A DNA stretch of 40,539 nt from JALZDI01 sp965653225 (GTDB lineage: Bacteria; Actinomycetota; Actinomycetes; Propionibacteriales; Nocardioidaceae): NCBI GenBank assembly GCA_965653225.1, contig CBFGZI010000022.1, positions 1 to 40,539 of the forward strand, written 5' to 3'. Below the pieces are notes generated by a model, which worked only from the letters and a program-made list of their open reading frames with translations, was not told where the DNA came from and made no database searches. Positions 1 to 8,031 of the stretch are shown here, in pieces; within the stretch, counting starts at the first letter, position 1, and each line of letters begins with the position of its first letter. The position numbers were made by a program, and so were the translations under genes.

Positions 1-51
1 CACACCCTCGACGCTGAGCTCGGAGAGCTCGGTGACCTGTTCGCTGACCAT
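1..51 (-). CDS. 5' end of a gene running off the left edge (possibly DUF222/HNH family)
   Basis: An ATG at 51 on the minus strand opens a frame that stays open to the window edge. It gives 17 residues beginning MVSEQVTELSELSVEGV. This acidic helix-like start resembles the beginning of DUF222/HNH-endonuclease (13E12-type) proteins, which occur in many copies in actinobacteria, but 17 residues cannot prove a family. The best support is indirect: the region upstream of this start (70-139) recurs inverted at the right edge, as expected for a multicopy gene with a conserved leader. The family name is inference. Confidence 0.4.
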   Translation of the reverse strand, partial: MVSEQVTELSELSVEGV

Positions 52-69
52 GCAACAAACCTATAACCG

Positions 70-139
70 ACCACCGACATAACCCGCCCCAGACGGCGCT
101 CGGAACCCCTTATCCACAAGGGATCTGAGAAACTTTACC
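70..139 (-). repeat. Left copy of an inverted repeated control region
   Basis: Blocks shared with 40466-40535 in inverse orientation are ACCACCGACAT (70-80), a 25-base identical block (104-128) containing CCTTATCCACAAGG, and TTTACC (134-139). The spacing between the first two blocks is 23 bases here and 24 at the right edge. The block lies directly upstream of the partial gene starting at 51 and reads in its direction. Conserved blocks with diverged spacers suggest a functional leader of a repeated gene rather than a recent duplication. Confidence 0.8.
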
Positions 140-155
140 TAGACCTCCGACCGGG

Positions 156-2114
156 TCAGCTGATGATCACCGTCGCCAGCCGGCTCAGCGTGTCCTCGAC
201 GCCGGTGAAGCCCTCCTCGGGGTTGAACCGGTCCGGCCCGAAGTCGACGTCGGGGTCGTCAGCGGTACCGCCGACGCCGTCGCGGCCCACGCCGAACATC
301 AGCTTGAACGCACCACCCTGGTCCATCAGGTTGGCCTTCCCGTTGAACTGGTCGACGTGCCAGTCACCGAAGAAGTGTCCGGCCTCGTGCGAGGCGACGT
401 TGCCGACCGCCTGCCCGACGAAGGCCACGCGGTTGCTGTTCGGCCGCAGCCAGGTGTTGAGCGAGAACTTGGGGCCGGGCTGGTCGCTCAGCGAGTCCAG
501 CAGCACGACCGATGACTCCTCGGTGTCGAAGTTGCCGGGGTCGATCGACTGCGAGACGCCGATGGTCGGAACACCGGACTGCCGCACCGTGCCGCCGATG
601 ATGATGCGGCTGACGTTCTGACCGCCGAACATCTCACCGTCGTCGCGGCTGTTGCGGATCTCGATGCGGAAGTTGTCGGCGAGCCCGCTCGCGACCAGGT
701 CGGCCTGGACGTTCTCCTGCACCTCGGCGACAATCGCGTCGATCAGCGGGTTGATCGCCTCCGGCCGCATGCCCCAGCGGGGCAGGAAGTCGCGCAGCGG
801 AGCGAGCTGACGCACTCCGGGCCCGCCCCAGATCGCGGTGTTGACCCGCGCGCCGTTGAAGTCCAGGAACAGCGTCTGGGTGACCGGGTCACCCTCGAGC
901 ACGGGCCGGTAGGTCTCGACCGTGAGGCGGTAGGGACCGCCGCCGTCGCTGACGGCCACGTAGTGCAGCCCGTCCTCGTCGGCGACGTGCTCGACCACCG
1001 CGCGTCCGCCACCGGGCAGCGGCGAGTCGGCCGGGTACGCGATCGACGCGTCCTGGGTCGACCCCTTCACCTCCACGCCCCGCGGGTCGTACACGGTCAG
1101 CTTGGCGGCGCCGCCGCTGGTCGACGCGCCGAGCACGTCTCCGGCGCGCAGCTGTACGGCGTACAGGTCGCGGTCGTCCTGCCCGACGCGGATCCGCAGC
1201 CGGTACGGGCCCTCGGAGTCGGCGCCGCGGCCGCTGCCACTGCGGAACGGGTTGCGCGGGACCGAGAAGAAGCCCGACACCATCACCGTGTAGACGCCGC
1301 GCTTGCGGATGGTCTGGCTGATGAGGCTGTCGAGTCCGCCGTGGTCGTCGTTGAACGCCACGACGTGGCCGCGCTCGTTGAACACGACCAGGATCGGGTC
1401 GAGCCTTCCCGTGGGCGTCCGCACTCGCGCGACCAGACGCTGACCGGCCCCGACCCGCACCTTGTAGAAGTCGAAGTCGCCGGTGCCGTCGCCGGCACTG
1501 CCGTGCGGTCCGTCGCCGATCCGGCCGTTGGTCCGGATGCCCTTGCCCAGCGCGGGCAGGCCGGTTGCGCGCGCTTGGCGGATCGAGCCGTCGTCCTCGC
1601 GGCTCGACTTCACCCGCCGCGCGGGGACGACCTCCGGCGACAGCCGACCGGCGATGTGGGTGCGGAAGTGCTGGTCGGGCCCCGTGCCGAAACCGGCGAT
1701 GCGCTGGGCGGTGGCCCGCCGGTCGTTGAGGCCGCGCGCGTGCCGCTCCCGCTCACGTACGTCGAGCGCAGCCACCAGCCCGGCCGCCCGCTGCCGGCGT
1801 GCGAGCACAGCGGCACGCCCCGCGGCCTTCTCCTGCATATACGCGCGCCAGCCCGCGTAGTCGGCCTTGCTCGGGTCGGGCAGCAGGGCGAGGTACGGGT
1901 TCGGGCCGCGCGGAGCCTTCACGGCAGCGCCTGTCTTGGCCGCGATGGCCGTCGCGCGCAGCTGGCGAAGGTCGGTGAAACGGCCGCTTCCGCGGTCGCC
2001 CCCGCGCTTCTCCGATGTCTCAACGGCGCTGGTCGGCGCACACGCCAGACTCACCAGCACCGCGGCCGCGAGCGTGCTCGCGAACCAGCTCACGACCGAT
2101 CTGTTGTGCCCCAT
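156..2114 (-). CDS. Secreted metzincin-like metalloprotease with pre-peptidase (PPC) domain
   Basis: Product of 652 aa. The ATG at 2114 is chosen because GGGAGG lies 5-6 bases upstream; an in-frame start at 2135 has no such site. The N-terminus (basic MGHNRSV, hydrophobic stretch, SLACAP) looks like an export signal, with a possible lipobox cysteine. A beta-rich segment at about residues 200-310 resembles bacterial pre-peptidase C-terminal domains. Near the C-terminus HEAGHFFGDWH (about 576-586) fits the metzincin zinc motif HExxHxxGxxH, followed by a Met-turn candidate NLMDQG (about 595-600). Known for the family: zinc endopeptidase. Inferred: extracellular protein degradation, perhaps with the divergent M28 peptidase. 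The substrate is unknown. Confidence 0.8.
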   Translation of the reverse strand: MGHNRSVVSWFASTLAAAVLVSLACAPTSAVETSEKRGGDRGSGRFTDLRQLRATAIAAKTGAAVKAPRGPNPYLALLPDPSKADYAGWRAYMQEKAAGRAAVLARRQRAAGLVAALDVRERERHARGLNDRRATAQRIAGFGTGPDQHFRTHIAGRLSPEVVPARRVKSSREDDGSIRQARATGLPALGKGIRTNGRIGDGPHGSAGDGTGDFDFYKVRVGAGQRLVARVRTPTGRLDPILVVFNERGHVVAFNDDHGGLDSLISQTIRKRGVYTVMVSGFFSVPRNPFRSGSGRGADSEGPYRLRIRVGQDDRDLYAVQLRAGDVLGASTSGGAAKLTVYDPRGVEVKGSTQDASIAYPADSPLPGGGRAVVEHVADEDGLHYVAVSDGGGPYRLTVETYRPVLEGDPVTQTLFLDFNGARVNTAIWGGPGVRQLAPLRDFLPRWGMRPEAINPLIDAIVAEVQENVQADLVASGLADNFRIEIRNSRDDGEMFGGQNVSRIIIGGTVRQSGVPTIGVSQSIDPGNFDTEESSVVLLDSLSDQPGPKFSLNTWLRPNSNRVAFVGQAVGNVASHEAGHFFGDWHVDQFNGKANLMDQGGAFKLMFGVGRDGVGGTADDPDVDFGPDRFNPEEGFTGVEDTLSRLATVIIS

Positions 2115-2333
2115 CGCTGCCTCCCACGGCGTCACTCGTGCCGCGCCATGTCGGTCTCGCTCACCGGCGGGTAGGCGTGGGCCGACACGTCAGGCGCGTC
2201 CGTGCGGGACAGCGGTCACTCAGCCACCAGAGTATGCCCGACTAATTCGCCCACCTATGGTCATTTGGCATTAATTCCCGGCCGGAGCACACGGACAGCC
2301 CAACCAACGGGTAGGCCGGGCTGTTCGCGCTGA
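2115..2333. other. Intergenic region between divergent peptidase genes
   Basis: No supported gene. It must contain the minus-strand promoter of the metalloprotease, but I cannot assign -35/-10 boxes with confidence. An inverted repeat ACAGCCC/GGGCTGT with a roughly 17-base loop lies near 2293-2325, just before the DUF305 relic. The stretch around 2250-2275 is AT-richer than its surroundings. Confidence 0.5.
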
Positions 2334-2486
2334 GCTGCAGTGGGATGCCACCAGGGCGCGGTGCAGATGGCCGCGCAGGTGATGAGCCGCGGCAGCGACA
2401 ACCGGGTGAACGAGATCGCGGCGGAGGTGTCGGTCGAGCAGCAGGCCGAGATCGACCGCACGCGCGCGATCCGCGCGCAACTGTGA
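2334..2486 (+). pseudogene. C-terminal relic of a DUF305 protein
   Basis: The frame from 2334 reads AAVGC and then HQGAVQMAAQVMSRGSD (from 2349), continuing with an NEIAAEV...EQQAEIDRTRAI segment to a TGA at 2484-2486. This is the characteristic C-terminal half of DUF305 proteins: the metal-binding HHQGAxxMA helix followed by the LAxxIxxxQxxEI helix. A TGA at 2331-2333 precedes it, and the first half of the domain, including its first His, is absent. There is no start codon or ribosome site in a sensible place. It is read as a decayed, N-truncated gene; expression is not expected. Confidence 0.75.
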
Positions 2487-2535
2487 CCATCTCACACTAT
2501 GGACAAACCGCGATCCTGGGTGCAGACTCCGCCGA

Positions 2536-3999
2536 ATGGCCATCCCCGACGCACCACGGCGGCCTACCCGGCCGAGCCGACGCACCTTCATCACTGGCTC
2601 CGCAGCACTCGGAGCTACCGCACTGACCACATCCCTCGCCGCACCGGCGGTCGCCGCCGCCGGCAGCCCGATCGACAACAGCGAGGGCTGGCCTGAGGGC
2701 CCAGGTCAGCCCAACCAGCCGCAGCCCCCGGACGCGGACCTGCGGGCCATCCTCGCCGCGATCGACCCGGCACGGATCGAGGCCACCGTCCGCAAGCTGG
2801 CCTCGTTCGGCACACGGCACACCCTGTCGTCCCAGACCGACCCCGACCGGGGAGTCGGTGCCGCGCGTGACTGGATCTACGAGCAGATGAGCGGCTACGC
2901 CGCGGCATCCCACGGCAACATGACGGTCGAGCAGCAGTCATACACCCAGGAGCCCGCCAACCGCATCCCGACGCCGACGCGCATCACCAACGTCATCGCC
3001 ACTCTGCACGGCTCGAAGTACCCCGACCGCATCTACCTCATCTCCGGGCACTACGACTCCCGCTGTACCGACGTCATGAACTTCACCAGCGACGCACCCG
3101 GAGCCGACGACGACGGGTCAGGGGTCGCGGTGTCCATGGAGCTCGCCCGGGTCATGGCGACCTACCGCCCGGAGGCGACGCTCGTCTTCGCCGCCGTGGC
3201 CGGCGAGGAGCAGGGGCTGTACGGCTCCGCGCACATGGCGCAGGTGTTCAAGGACGCCGGCGCCGACGTGCAGGGCATGTTCACCAACGACATCGTCGGC
3301 AGCTCCACCGCCGACGACGGCACCAAGGACCCGTTCAGCATCCGGCTGTTCGCCGAGGGGGTGCCCACCACCGAGACACCCGATCAGGCCGCGACCCGTC
3401 GGTCGGTCGGCGGTGAGAACGACTCGCCGGCACGCCAGCTGGCTCGGTTCGTCAGCGAGGTCGCGGACAACGACGCGACCGGCATGCGCGTGCGGGTGAT
3501 CTACCGCCGCGACCGGTACCTGCGCGGCGGCGACCACATCTCCTTCCTGGAGCGCAGCTACCCGGCGGCTCGCTTCACCGAGCCCAACGAGAACTATGCC
3601 CACCAGCACCAGGACGTGCGGGTCGAGAACGGCCTGCAGTTCGGGGACCTGCCGGAGTTCTGCGACTTCGAGTTCATCGCTCGCGTCGCCAAGGTCAACG
3701 CCGCGGCGATGTGGTCACTGGCGCAGGGACCCGGGACCCCGAAGAACGTCAAGATCCTGACAGCGGCGCTGGACAACAACACCGAGCTGACCTGGGACCC
3801 GAACCCCGAGAACGACCTCGCCGGCTACGAGGTGGTCTGGCGACCCACTCCGGAGGACGACTGGACCAACGTCATCTCGTTCGGCAGGGTGACCAGCGCC
3901 AAGGTCGACCTGTCCAAGGACAACGTCTTCTTCGGCCTGCGGGCGGTCGACCGCAGCGGTCACCGCAGCCCGGTTGCCTTCCCCGTTCCCCAGCGCTGA
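2536..3999 (+). CDS. Tat-exported M28-family zinc peptidase with C-terminal fibronectin-III-like domain
   Basis: Product of 487 aa. The N-terminus carries a twin-arginine signal (SRRTFITG, residues 14-21), a hydrophobic stretch and an Ala-rich cleavage region. The catalytic domain has M28 metal-ligand motifs: SGHYDS (His172), GADDDGSG (Asp191), AGEEQGLYGS (Glu224/Glu225), NDIVG (Asp252) and a late histidine region YAHQHQD. The last ~90 residues, from about 395, look like a beta-sandwich (ELTWDPNPENDLAGYEVVW) typical of Fn3 repeats. M28 enzymes are aminopeptidases or carboxypeptidases using two zinc ions. Export suggests peptide scavenging. The start has no strong Shine-Dalgarno site, so it could be slightly different. 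Confidence 0.88.
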   Translation: MAIPDAPRRPTRPSRRTFITGSAALGATALTTSLAAPAVAAAGSPIDNSEGWPEGPGQPNQPQPPDADLRAILAAIDPARIEATVRKLASFGTRHTLSSQTDPDRGVGAARDWIYEQMSGYAAASHGNMTVEQQSYTQEPANRIPTPTRITNVIATLHGSKYPDRIYLISGHYDSRCTDVMNFTSDAPGADDDGSGVAVSMELARVMATYRPEATLVFAAVAGEEQGLYGSAHMAQVFKDAGADVQGMFTNDIVGSSTADDGTKDPFSIRLFAEGVPTTETPDQAATRRSVGGENDSPARQLARFVSEVADNDATGMRVRVIYRRDRYLRGGDHISFLERSYPAARFTEPNENYAHQHQDVRVENGLQFGDLPEFCDFEFIARVAKVNAAAMWSLAQGPGTPKNVKILTAALDNNTELTWDPNPENDLAGYEVVWRPTPEDDWTNVISFGRVTSAKVDLSKDNVFFGLRAVDRSGHRSPVAFPVPQR

Positions 4000-4027
4000 G
4001 GCGGCGACACTCTCCCGTTGACGAAGG

Positions 4028-4067
4028 ACAGGACGCCGTACCCATCAGCGAGGGTACGGCGTCCTGT
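4028..4067. terminator. Bidirectional hairpin between convergent genes
   Basis: A perfect 16-bp stem (ACAGGACGCCGTACCC at 4028-4043 with its complement at 4052-4067) and an 8-base loop lie between the stop codons of the M28 peptidase and dctA. There is no long T-tract, as is usual in high-GC actinobacteria. The position and perfect pairing support termination from both sides. Confidence 0.85.
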
Positions 4068-4096
4068 GCTGTACGGACGGTCGCAGCAGCAGCGCT

Positions 4097-5473
4097 TCAG
4101 ACCCTGGCCGGCACCCGCGCGTCGTCGTCCGGCTGAGCCTGGAGGGCGGGAGCCTCGTCCTCGTCGAGCATGGTGGACTCGTCGAACGGACGCTCCCCGG
4201 CCAGCACCGCCCGCACCTGGCTGCGGTCGACCTGGCCCGTCCAGGTGCCGATGACCACGGTGGCGACCGCGTTTCCGGCGAAGTTGGTCAGCGCCCGTGC
4301 CTCCGACATGAAGCGGTCGATGCCCACGATCAGGCCCACGCCGTCTACCAGGTCGGGCCGGTGCGACTGCAGCCCACCGGCCAGGGTCGCCAGGCCGGCG
4401 CCGGTCACACCGGCGGCCCCCTTGGACGCGATGACCATGAACACCAGCAGCGAGATCTGCTGCCCAAGCGACATCGGCGAGCCGGTGGCGTCGGCGATGA
4501 ACAGCGACGCCATCGTCAGGTAGATGGCGGTTCCGTCGAGGTTGAAGGAGTAGCCGGTCGGCACGGTGATGCCGACCACCGGGCGGGCGACCCCGAGGTG
4601 CTCCATCTTGGCGATCAGCCGCGGCAGCGCCGACTCCGACGACGACGTGGACAGGATCAGCAGGAACTCGCGGGCCAGGTAGCGGAGCAGGGAGAACACC
4701 GAGATCCCGGTGGCCACCCGCAGCAGCGTGCCGAGCAGCACCAGTACGAAGATCAGGCAGGTCGCGTAGAAGCCCAGCATGATCTGCGCCAGCCCGAGCA
4801 GTGCGTCCCAGCCCGTCTCGCCGACGACGGCCGCCATCGCGCCGAAGGCGCCCACCGGCGCCGCCCACATGATCATCGCCAGCACACGGAAGACCAGGCG
4901 CTGTGCGTGCTCCACACCTCGCAGGATCGGCTCGCCGGTGGGGCCCATCGCCTGCAGGGCGAACCCGACGAGCAGGGCGACCAGCAGTGTCTGCAGCACC
5001 TCACCGCTGGTGAGCGCCGACACCAGCGTGTCCGGGATCGCCCCGATGAGGAAGTCGGTGGTGCTGCTGTGAGCCTCGGCTGCGGCCGAGGTGGCCTCCT
5101 TGACGCCTGCCGGGTCCAGGTGCAGGCCGGCGCCGGGCTTGAGTAGGTTGCCCACCACCAGGCCGATGGCCAGCGCCGCGGTGGACATCACCATGAAGTA
5201 GGCCAGCGCGATACCGCCCACCTTGCCCACCTGGGCGGCCTGCCGAACCGAGCCGATGCCGAGGACGATCGTGCAGAAGATGATCGGGCTGATCATCATC
5301 GTGATCAGCGCGACGAAACCGTCTCCCAGCGGCTCCAGGTTGACCGCGAGGTCGGGGGCGACCAGCCCCAGGACCGCGCCGGCGACTACCGCCGCCACGA
5401 CGCTGACGTACAGCCAGTGCGTCCGGTCCTTCCGTCGCGCCGGTTGTCTCGCCTCGGTGGGTGCTTGAGTCAT
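4097..5473 (-). CDS. dctA: Dicarboxylate/amino acid:cation symporter (DctA/GltP family)
   Basis: Product of 458 aa. The ATG at 5473 has GAGGAGG four bases upstream; a longer in-frame start at 5503 lacks one. Multiple hydrophobic segments span the protein. Family landmarks are the serine-rich reentrant loop (ILSTSSSESALPRLI), the GYSFNLDGTAIY motif in transmembrane segment 7, and the final SEARALTNFAGNAVA region. The family (SLC1/DAACS) co-transports C4-dicarboxylates or glutamate/aspartate with Na+ or H+. The divergent CitA/DcuS-like two-component system makes C4-dicarboxylates such as succinate, fumarate or malate likely, and suggests substrate-dependent induction. Glutamate/aspartate cannot be excluded. 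Confidence 0.9.
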   Translation of the reverse strand: MTQAPTEARQPARRKDRTHWLYVSVVAAVVAGAVLGLVAPDLAVNLEPLGDGFVALITMMISPIIFCTIVLGIGSVRQAAQVGKVGGIALAYFMVMSTAALAIGLVVGNLLKPGAGLHLDPAGVKEATSAAAEAHSSTTDFLIGAIPDTLVSALTSGEVLQTLLVALLVGFALQAMGPTGEPILRGVEHAQRLVFRVLAMIMWAAPVGAFGAMAAVVGETGWDALLGLAQIMLGFYATCLIFVLVLLGTLLRVATGISVFSLLRYLAREFLLILSTSSSESALPRLIAKMEHLGVARPVVGITVPTGYSFNLDGTAIYLTMASLFIADATGSPMSLGQQISLLVFMVIASKGAAGVTGAGLATLAGGLQSHRPDLVDGVGLIVGIDRFMSEARALTNFAGNAVATVVIGTWTGQVDRSQVRAVLAGERPFDESTMLDEDEAPALQAQPDDDARVPARV

Positions 5474-5478
5474 GACTC
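5467..5478. promoter_or_regulatory. Perfect 12-bp palindrome at the dctA start
   Basis: GAGTCATGACTC is self-complementary and covers the dctA start codon. A related TGAGTCAC half-like sequence lies near 5527-5534, before the kinase gene. It could be an operator for the adjacent response regulator, or chance. No consensus is known to me for this regulator. Confidence 0.3.
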
Positions 5479-5575
5479 CTCCTCGAGATGTTCGTGCAGG
5501 CACTGACGATGCGGTGCACAGTGAGGTGAGTCACGCTTGTGTTCATTGCGTTCACCTCCGTCGAAGGGCGTGCAC

Positions 5576-7249
5576 GTGAAGCGCATCGCTCATCCGCGCG
5601 GCTGGAGCGCCGCGGCCCAGTTCCTCGCCCTCCAGCTCGCGGTCGTCGTGCTGCTGCTCGGTGCCGGGTCGGTCGCCGCCTACGTGCAGGCCGCCGACGC
5701 CAGCCAGGACCAGGCGGCGCAGGAGACGCTCGCCGTCGCGTGGACCGTGGCCGAGATGCCCACCGTGGCCCGGGCGTTGGACGACCCGCGGCCGAGCGCG
5801 ACCCTGCAGCCCCTGGCCGAGCGAGTACGTACGCGCACGCACACCGACTTCGTGGTGGTGATGAGCCCGACCGGGATCCGGTACAGCCACCCCGACCCGG
5901 CGCAGATCGGCAGGCACTTCATCGGCACGATCGCTCCGGCGGCCGCCGGCGGCACGGTCACCGAGACCTACACCGGCACGCTGGGCCCGTCGGTGCGGTC
6001 CGTGGTGCCGGTGAGGTCGGACGGAAGGGTGACCGGCCTGGTGTCGGTGGGCATCACCGAGCAGCACATCGGGCTCGTCCTGGCCCGCCGGCTGCCCTGG
6101 ATGGCAGCCGCGGTTCTGGCGGCCCTCGCGCTCGGCGCGCTCGGCACCTGGCTGGTGACCCGGCGCGTACGCCGGCAGACGCGCGGGCTGGCTCCGGGCG
6201 AGCTGCGGGCGATGTACGACTACCACGACGCAGTGCTGCACTCGGTACGCGAAGGGCTGCTGGTCGTGGACGTCGACGGCCGGCTGCACGTGGTCAACGA
6301 CGAGGCGACCCGCCTGCTCGGCGTCTCGAAGCACGACGTCGGCCGCCACGTCGGCGAGCTCGGGCTGCCCGAGGACCTGACCGCGGCGCTGCTGTCGGGT
6401 GAGGCGCGCCAGGACGAGCTGTACCTCACCTCGTCGCGGGTTCTGGTCCTTCGGCAGTCACGGACCGCCTGGCAGGGCCGTGACCTGGGCACGGTGGCGA
6501 CCCTGCGCGACCGCACCGAGCTGGAGTCCCTGACCGGGGAGCTCGACAGCGCGCGCAGCCTGGCCGAGGCGCTGCGGAGCCAGCAGCACGAGGCGATGAA
6601 CCGCATGCACACCGTCGTGTCGCTGATCGAGCTCGGGCACACCGACCGCGCGCTCGCGTTCGCGGTCGAGGAGCTGCAGCTGGCGCAGCGGCTGACCGAC
6701 CGGCTGGTGTCCTCGGTCAACGAGCCGGCGCTGGCCGCCCTGCTGCTGGGCAAGGCCGCACAGGCCGCCGAGCTGGGTATCGCCTTCGAGGTGGACGAGG
6801 ACAGCAACCTGCCGCCCGGCCTGGTTCCCGCCCGAGACCTGGTCACCATCGTCGGCAACCTCGTCGACAACGCCTTCGACGCCACGCTCGGTCGGTCGGG
6901 CGGACACGACCGGCCCCGGGCGGTACGTGTCGGCGTCACCGCGACCGCCACCGAGGTGCGGCTCACCGTCACCGACTCCGGCGACGGGCCGCCACCGGAC
7001 CCGTCGGTGATGTTCACCCGCGGCTGGTCGACCAAGACCGACGACGGAGCCTCGGGACGCGGGCTCGGGCTGGCCCTGGTGCAGCAGACCGTCGGCCGGC
7101 TGCACGGCCGCATCGACGTCCGCAACCATGACGGCGCGGTGTTCGAGGTCGTGCTGCCACCTGCCCGCTCCGACGCGGATGCGCCCTCGCCCGCGGTGAC
7201 ATCCCAGGGTCCTCCGGAGGTGGACGATGCTGCGCGTACTGGTCGTTGA
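5576..7249 (+). CDS. Sensor histidine kinase, CitA/DcuS family
   Basis: Product of 557 aa from a GTG preceded by AAGGG at a 7-base distance; a TTG at 5537 is possible but weaker. Transmembrane segments lie at about 13-38 and 174-195 and bracket an extracytoplasmic sensor domain. A PAS domain follows at about 215-315. The phosphoacceptor helix has QQHEAMNRMH (His338), as in DcuS/CitA kinases, and the ATPase domain has NLVDNAFDA (428-436) and GRGLGLALV (494-502). Known family members sense external citrate or C4-dicarboxylates. It overlaps the response-regulator gene by 23 bases and diverges from dctA, so it probably controls that transporter. Confidence 0.9.
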   Translation: MKRIAHPRGWSAAAQFLALQLAVVVLLLGAGSVAAYVQAADASQDQAAQETLAVAWTVAEMPTVARALDDPRPSATLQPLAERVRTRTHTDFVVVMSPTGIRYSHPDPAQIGRHFIGTIAPAAAGGTVTETYTGTLGPSVRSVVPVRSDGRVTGLVSVGITEQHIGLVLARRLPWMAAAVLAALALGALGTWLVTRRVRRQTRGLAPGELRAMYDYHDAVLHSVREGLLVVDVDGRLHVVNDEATRLLGVSKHDVGRHVGELGLPEDLTAALLSGEARQDELYLTSSRVLVLRQSRTAWQGRDLGTVATLRDRTELESLTGELDSARSLAEALRSQQHEAMNRMHTVVSLIELGHTDRALAFAVEELQLAQRLTDRLVSSVNEPALAALLLGKAAQAAELGIAFEVDEDSNLPPGLVPARDLVTIVGNLVDNAFDATLGRSGGHDRPRAVRVGVTATATEVRLTVTDSGDGPPPDPSVMFTRGWSTKTDDGASGRGLGLALVQQTVGRLHGRIDVRNHDGAVFEVVLPPARSDADAPSPAVTSQGPPEVDDAARTGR

Positions 7250-7910
7250 GGACGAGCCGGTGGCCGCCGAGGCCCACGCCGAGTACGTCCGCCGCGTCCC
7301 CGGTTTCGAGCTCGCCTCGGTCGCGCGTACCGGCCAGGAGGCGCTGCGAGCGCTGTCGGGGCAGCGGGTCGACCTGGTCCTGCTGGACATGAACCTGCCC
7401 GACGTGCACGGCCTGGACATCGTGCGGGCCATGCGCACGGCCGGGCACAGCACCGACGTGATCGCCGTGACGTCCGCGCGCGACCTGCAGGTGGTGCGCC
7501 AGTCGGTGTCCCTGGGGATCGTGCAGTACGTACTGAAACCGTTCCTGTTCTCGACGCTGCGCGAACGCCTGGAGTCCTACGCGCGCTACCGCGACGAGCT
7601 CGACGCGGACGAGGTTGCCACCAGCCAGCAGGCGGTCGACCGGCTGCTGACGCATACGCGGGCCGCGGGCGCGACCAGCACGCTCCCGAAGGGTCTGAGC
7701 GAGGAGACGCTGGACGCGGTGACCAGGCTGCTGCGGGAGGGCCCCGACCCACTCAGCGCCAGTGAGGTCGCGGCGCGCACCTCGGCCTCGCGGGTGACGG
7801 CGCGCCGCTACCTGGAGTACCTGTGCAGCGTGGGTCTGGCCGGTCGTCAGCCGCGCTACTCCAGCACAGGCCGTCCGGTCGTCGAGTACCTCTGGAAGGG
7901 CGCGGACTAG
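7227..7910 (+). CDS. Response regulator, CitB/DcuR family
   Basis: Product of 227 aa. The receiver domain (1-120) has the acidic pocket VVEDEP, phosphoacceptor Asp54 in LLDMNLPD, Thr82 (VTSARD) and Lys104 (LKPF). The C-terminal part holds a helix-turn-helix (about 174-205, LSASEVAARTSASRVTARRYL) of the type found in CitB/DcuR regulators. The start overlaps the kinase gene, so the two are co-translated. It probably activates dctA when the kinase detects the substrate; the DNA site is not known. Confidence 0.92.
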   Translation: MLRVLVVEDEPVAAEAHAEYVRRVPGFELASVARTGQEALRALSGQRVDLVLLDMNLPDVHGLDIVRAMRTAGHSTDVIAVTSARDLQVVRQSVSLGIVQYVLKPFLFSTLRERLESYARYRDELDADEVATSQQAVDRLLTHTRAAGATSTLPKGLSEETLDAVTRLLREGPDPLSASEVAARTSASRVTARRYLEYLCSVGLAGRQPRYSSTGRPVVEYLWKGAD

Positions 7911-8031
7911 TCAGCCTGGGTGGGCCCTGTCCGGCCCGTCGGAGCCGTTGCCACCACGGTCGGCGCAAGAGAAGGGTTGGGGGCGAGCGGCGGCGCCACG
8001 GCGGGCGCTGCCTCGGTAGGGAGGGAAGAGC

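Noticed and set aside
2114..2135. Earlier start for the metalloprotease at 2135
   Set aside because: GGGAGG is correctly spaced for the ATG at 2114, and the signal sequence starts naturally there.
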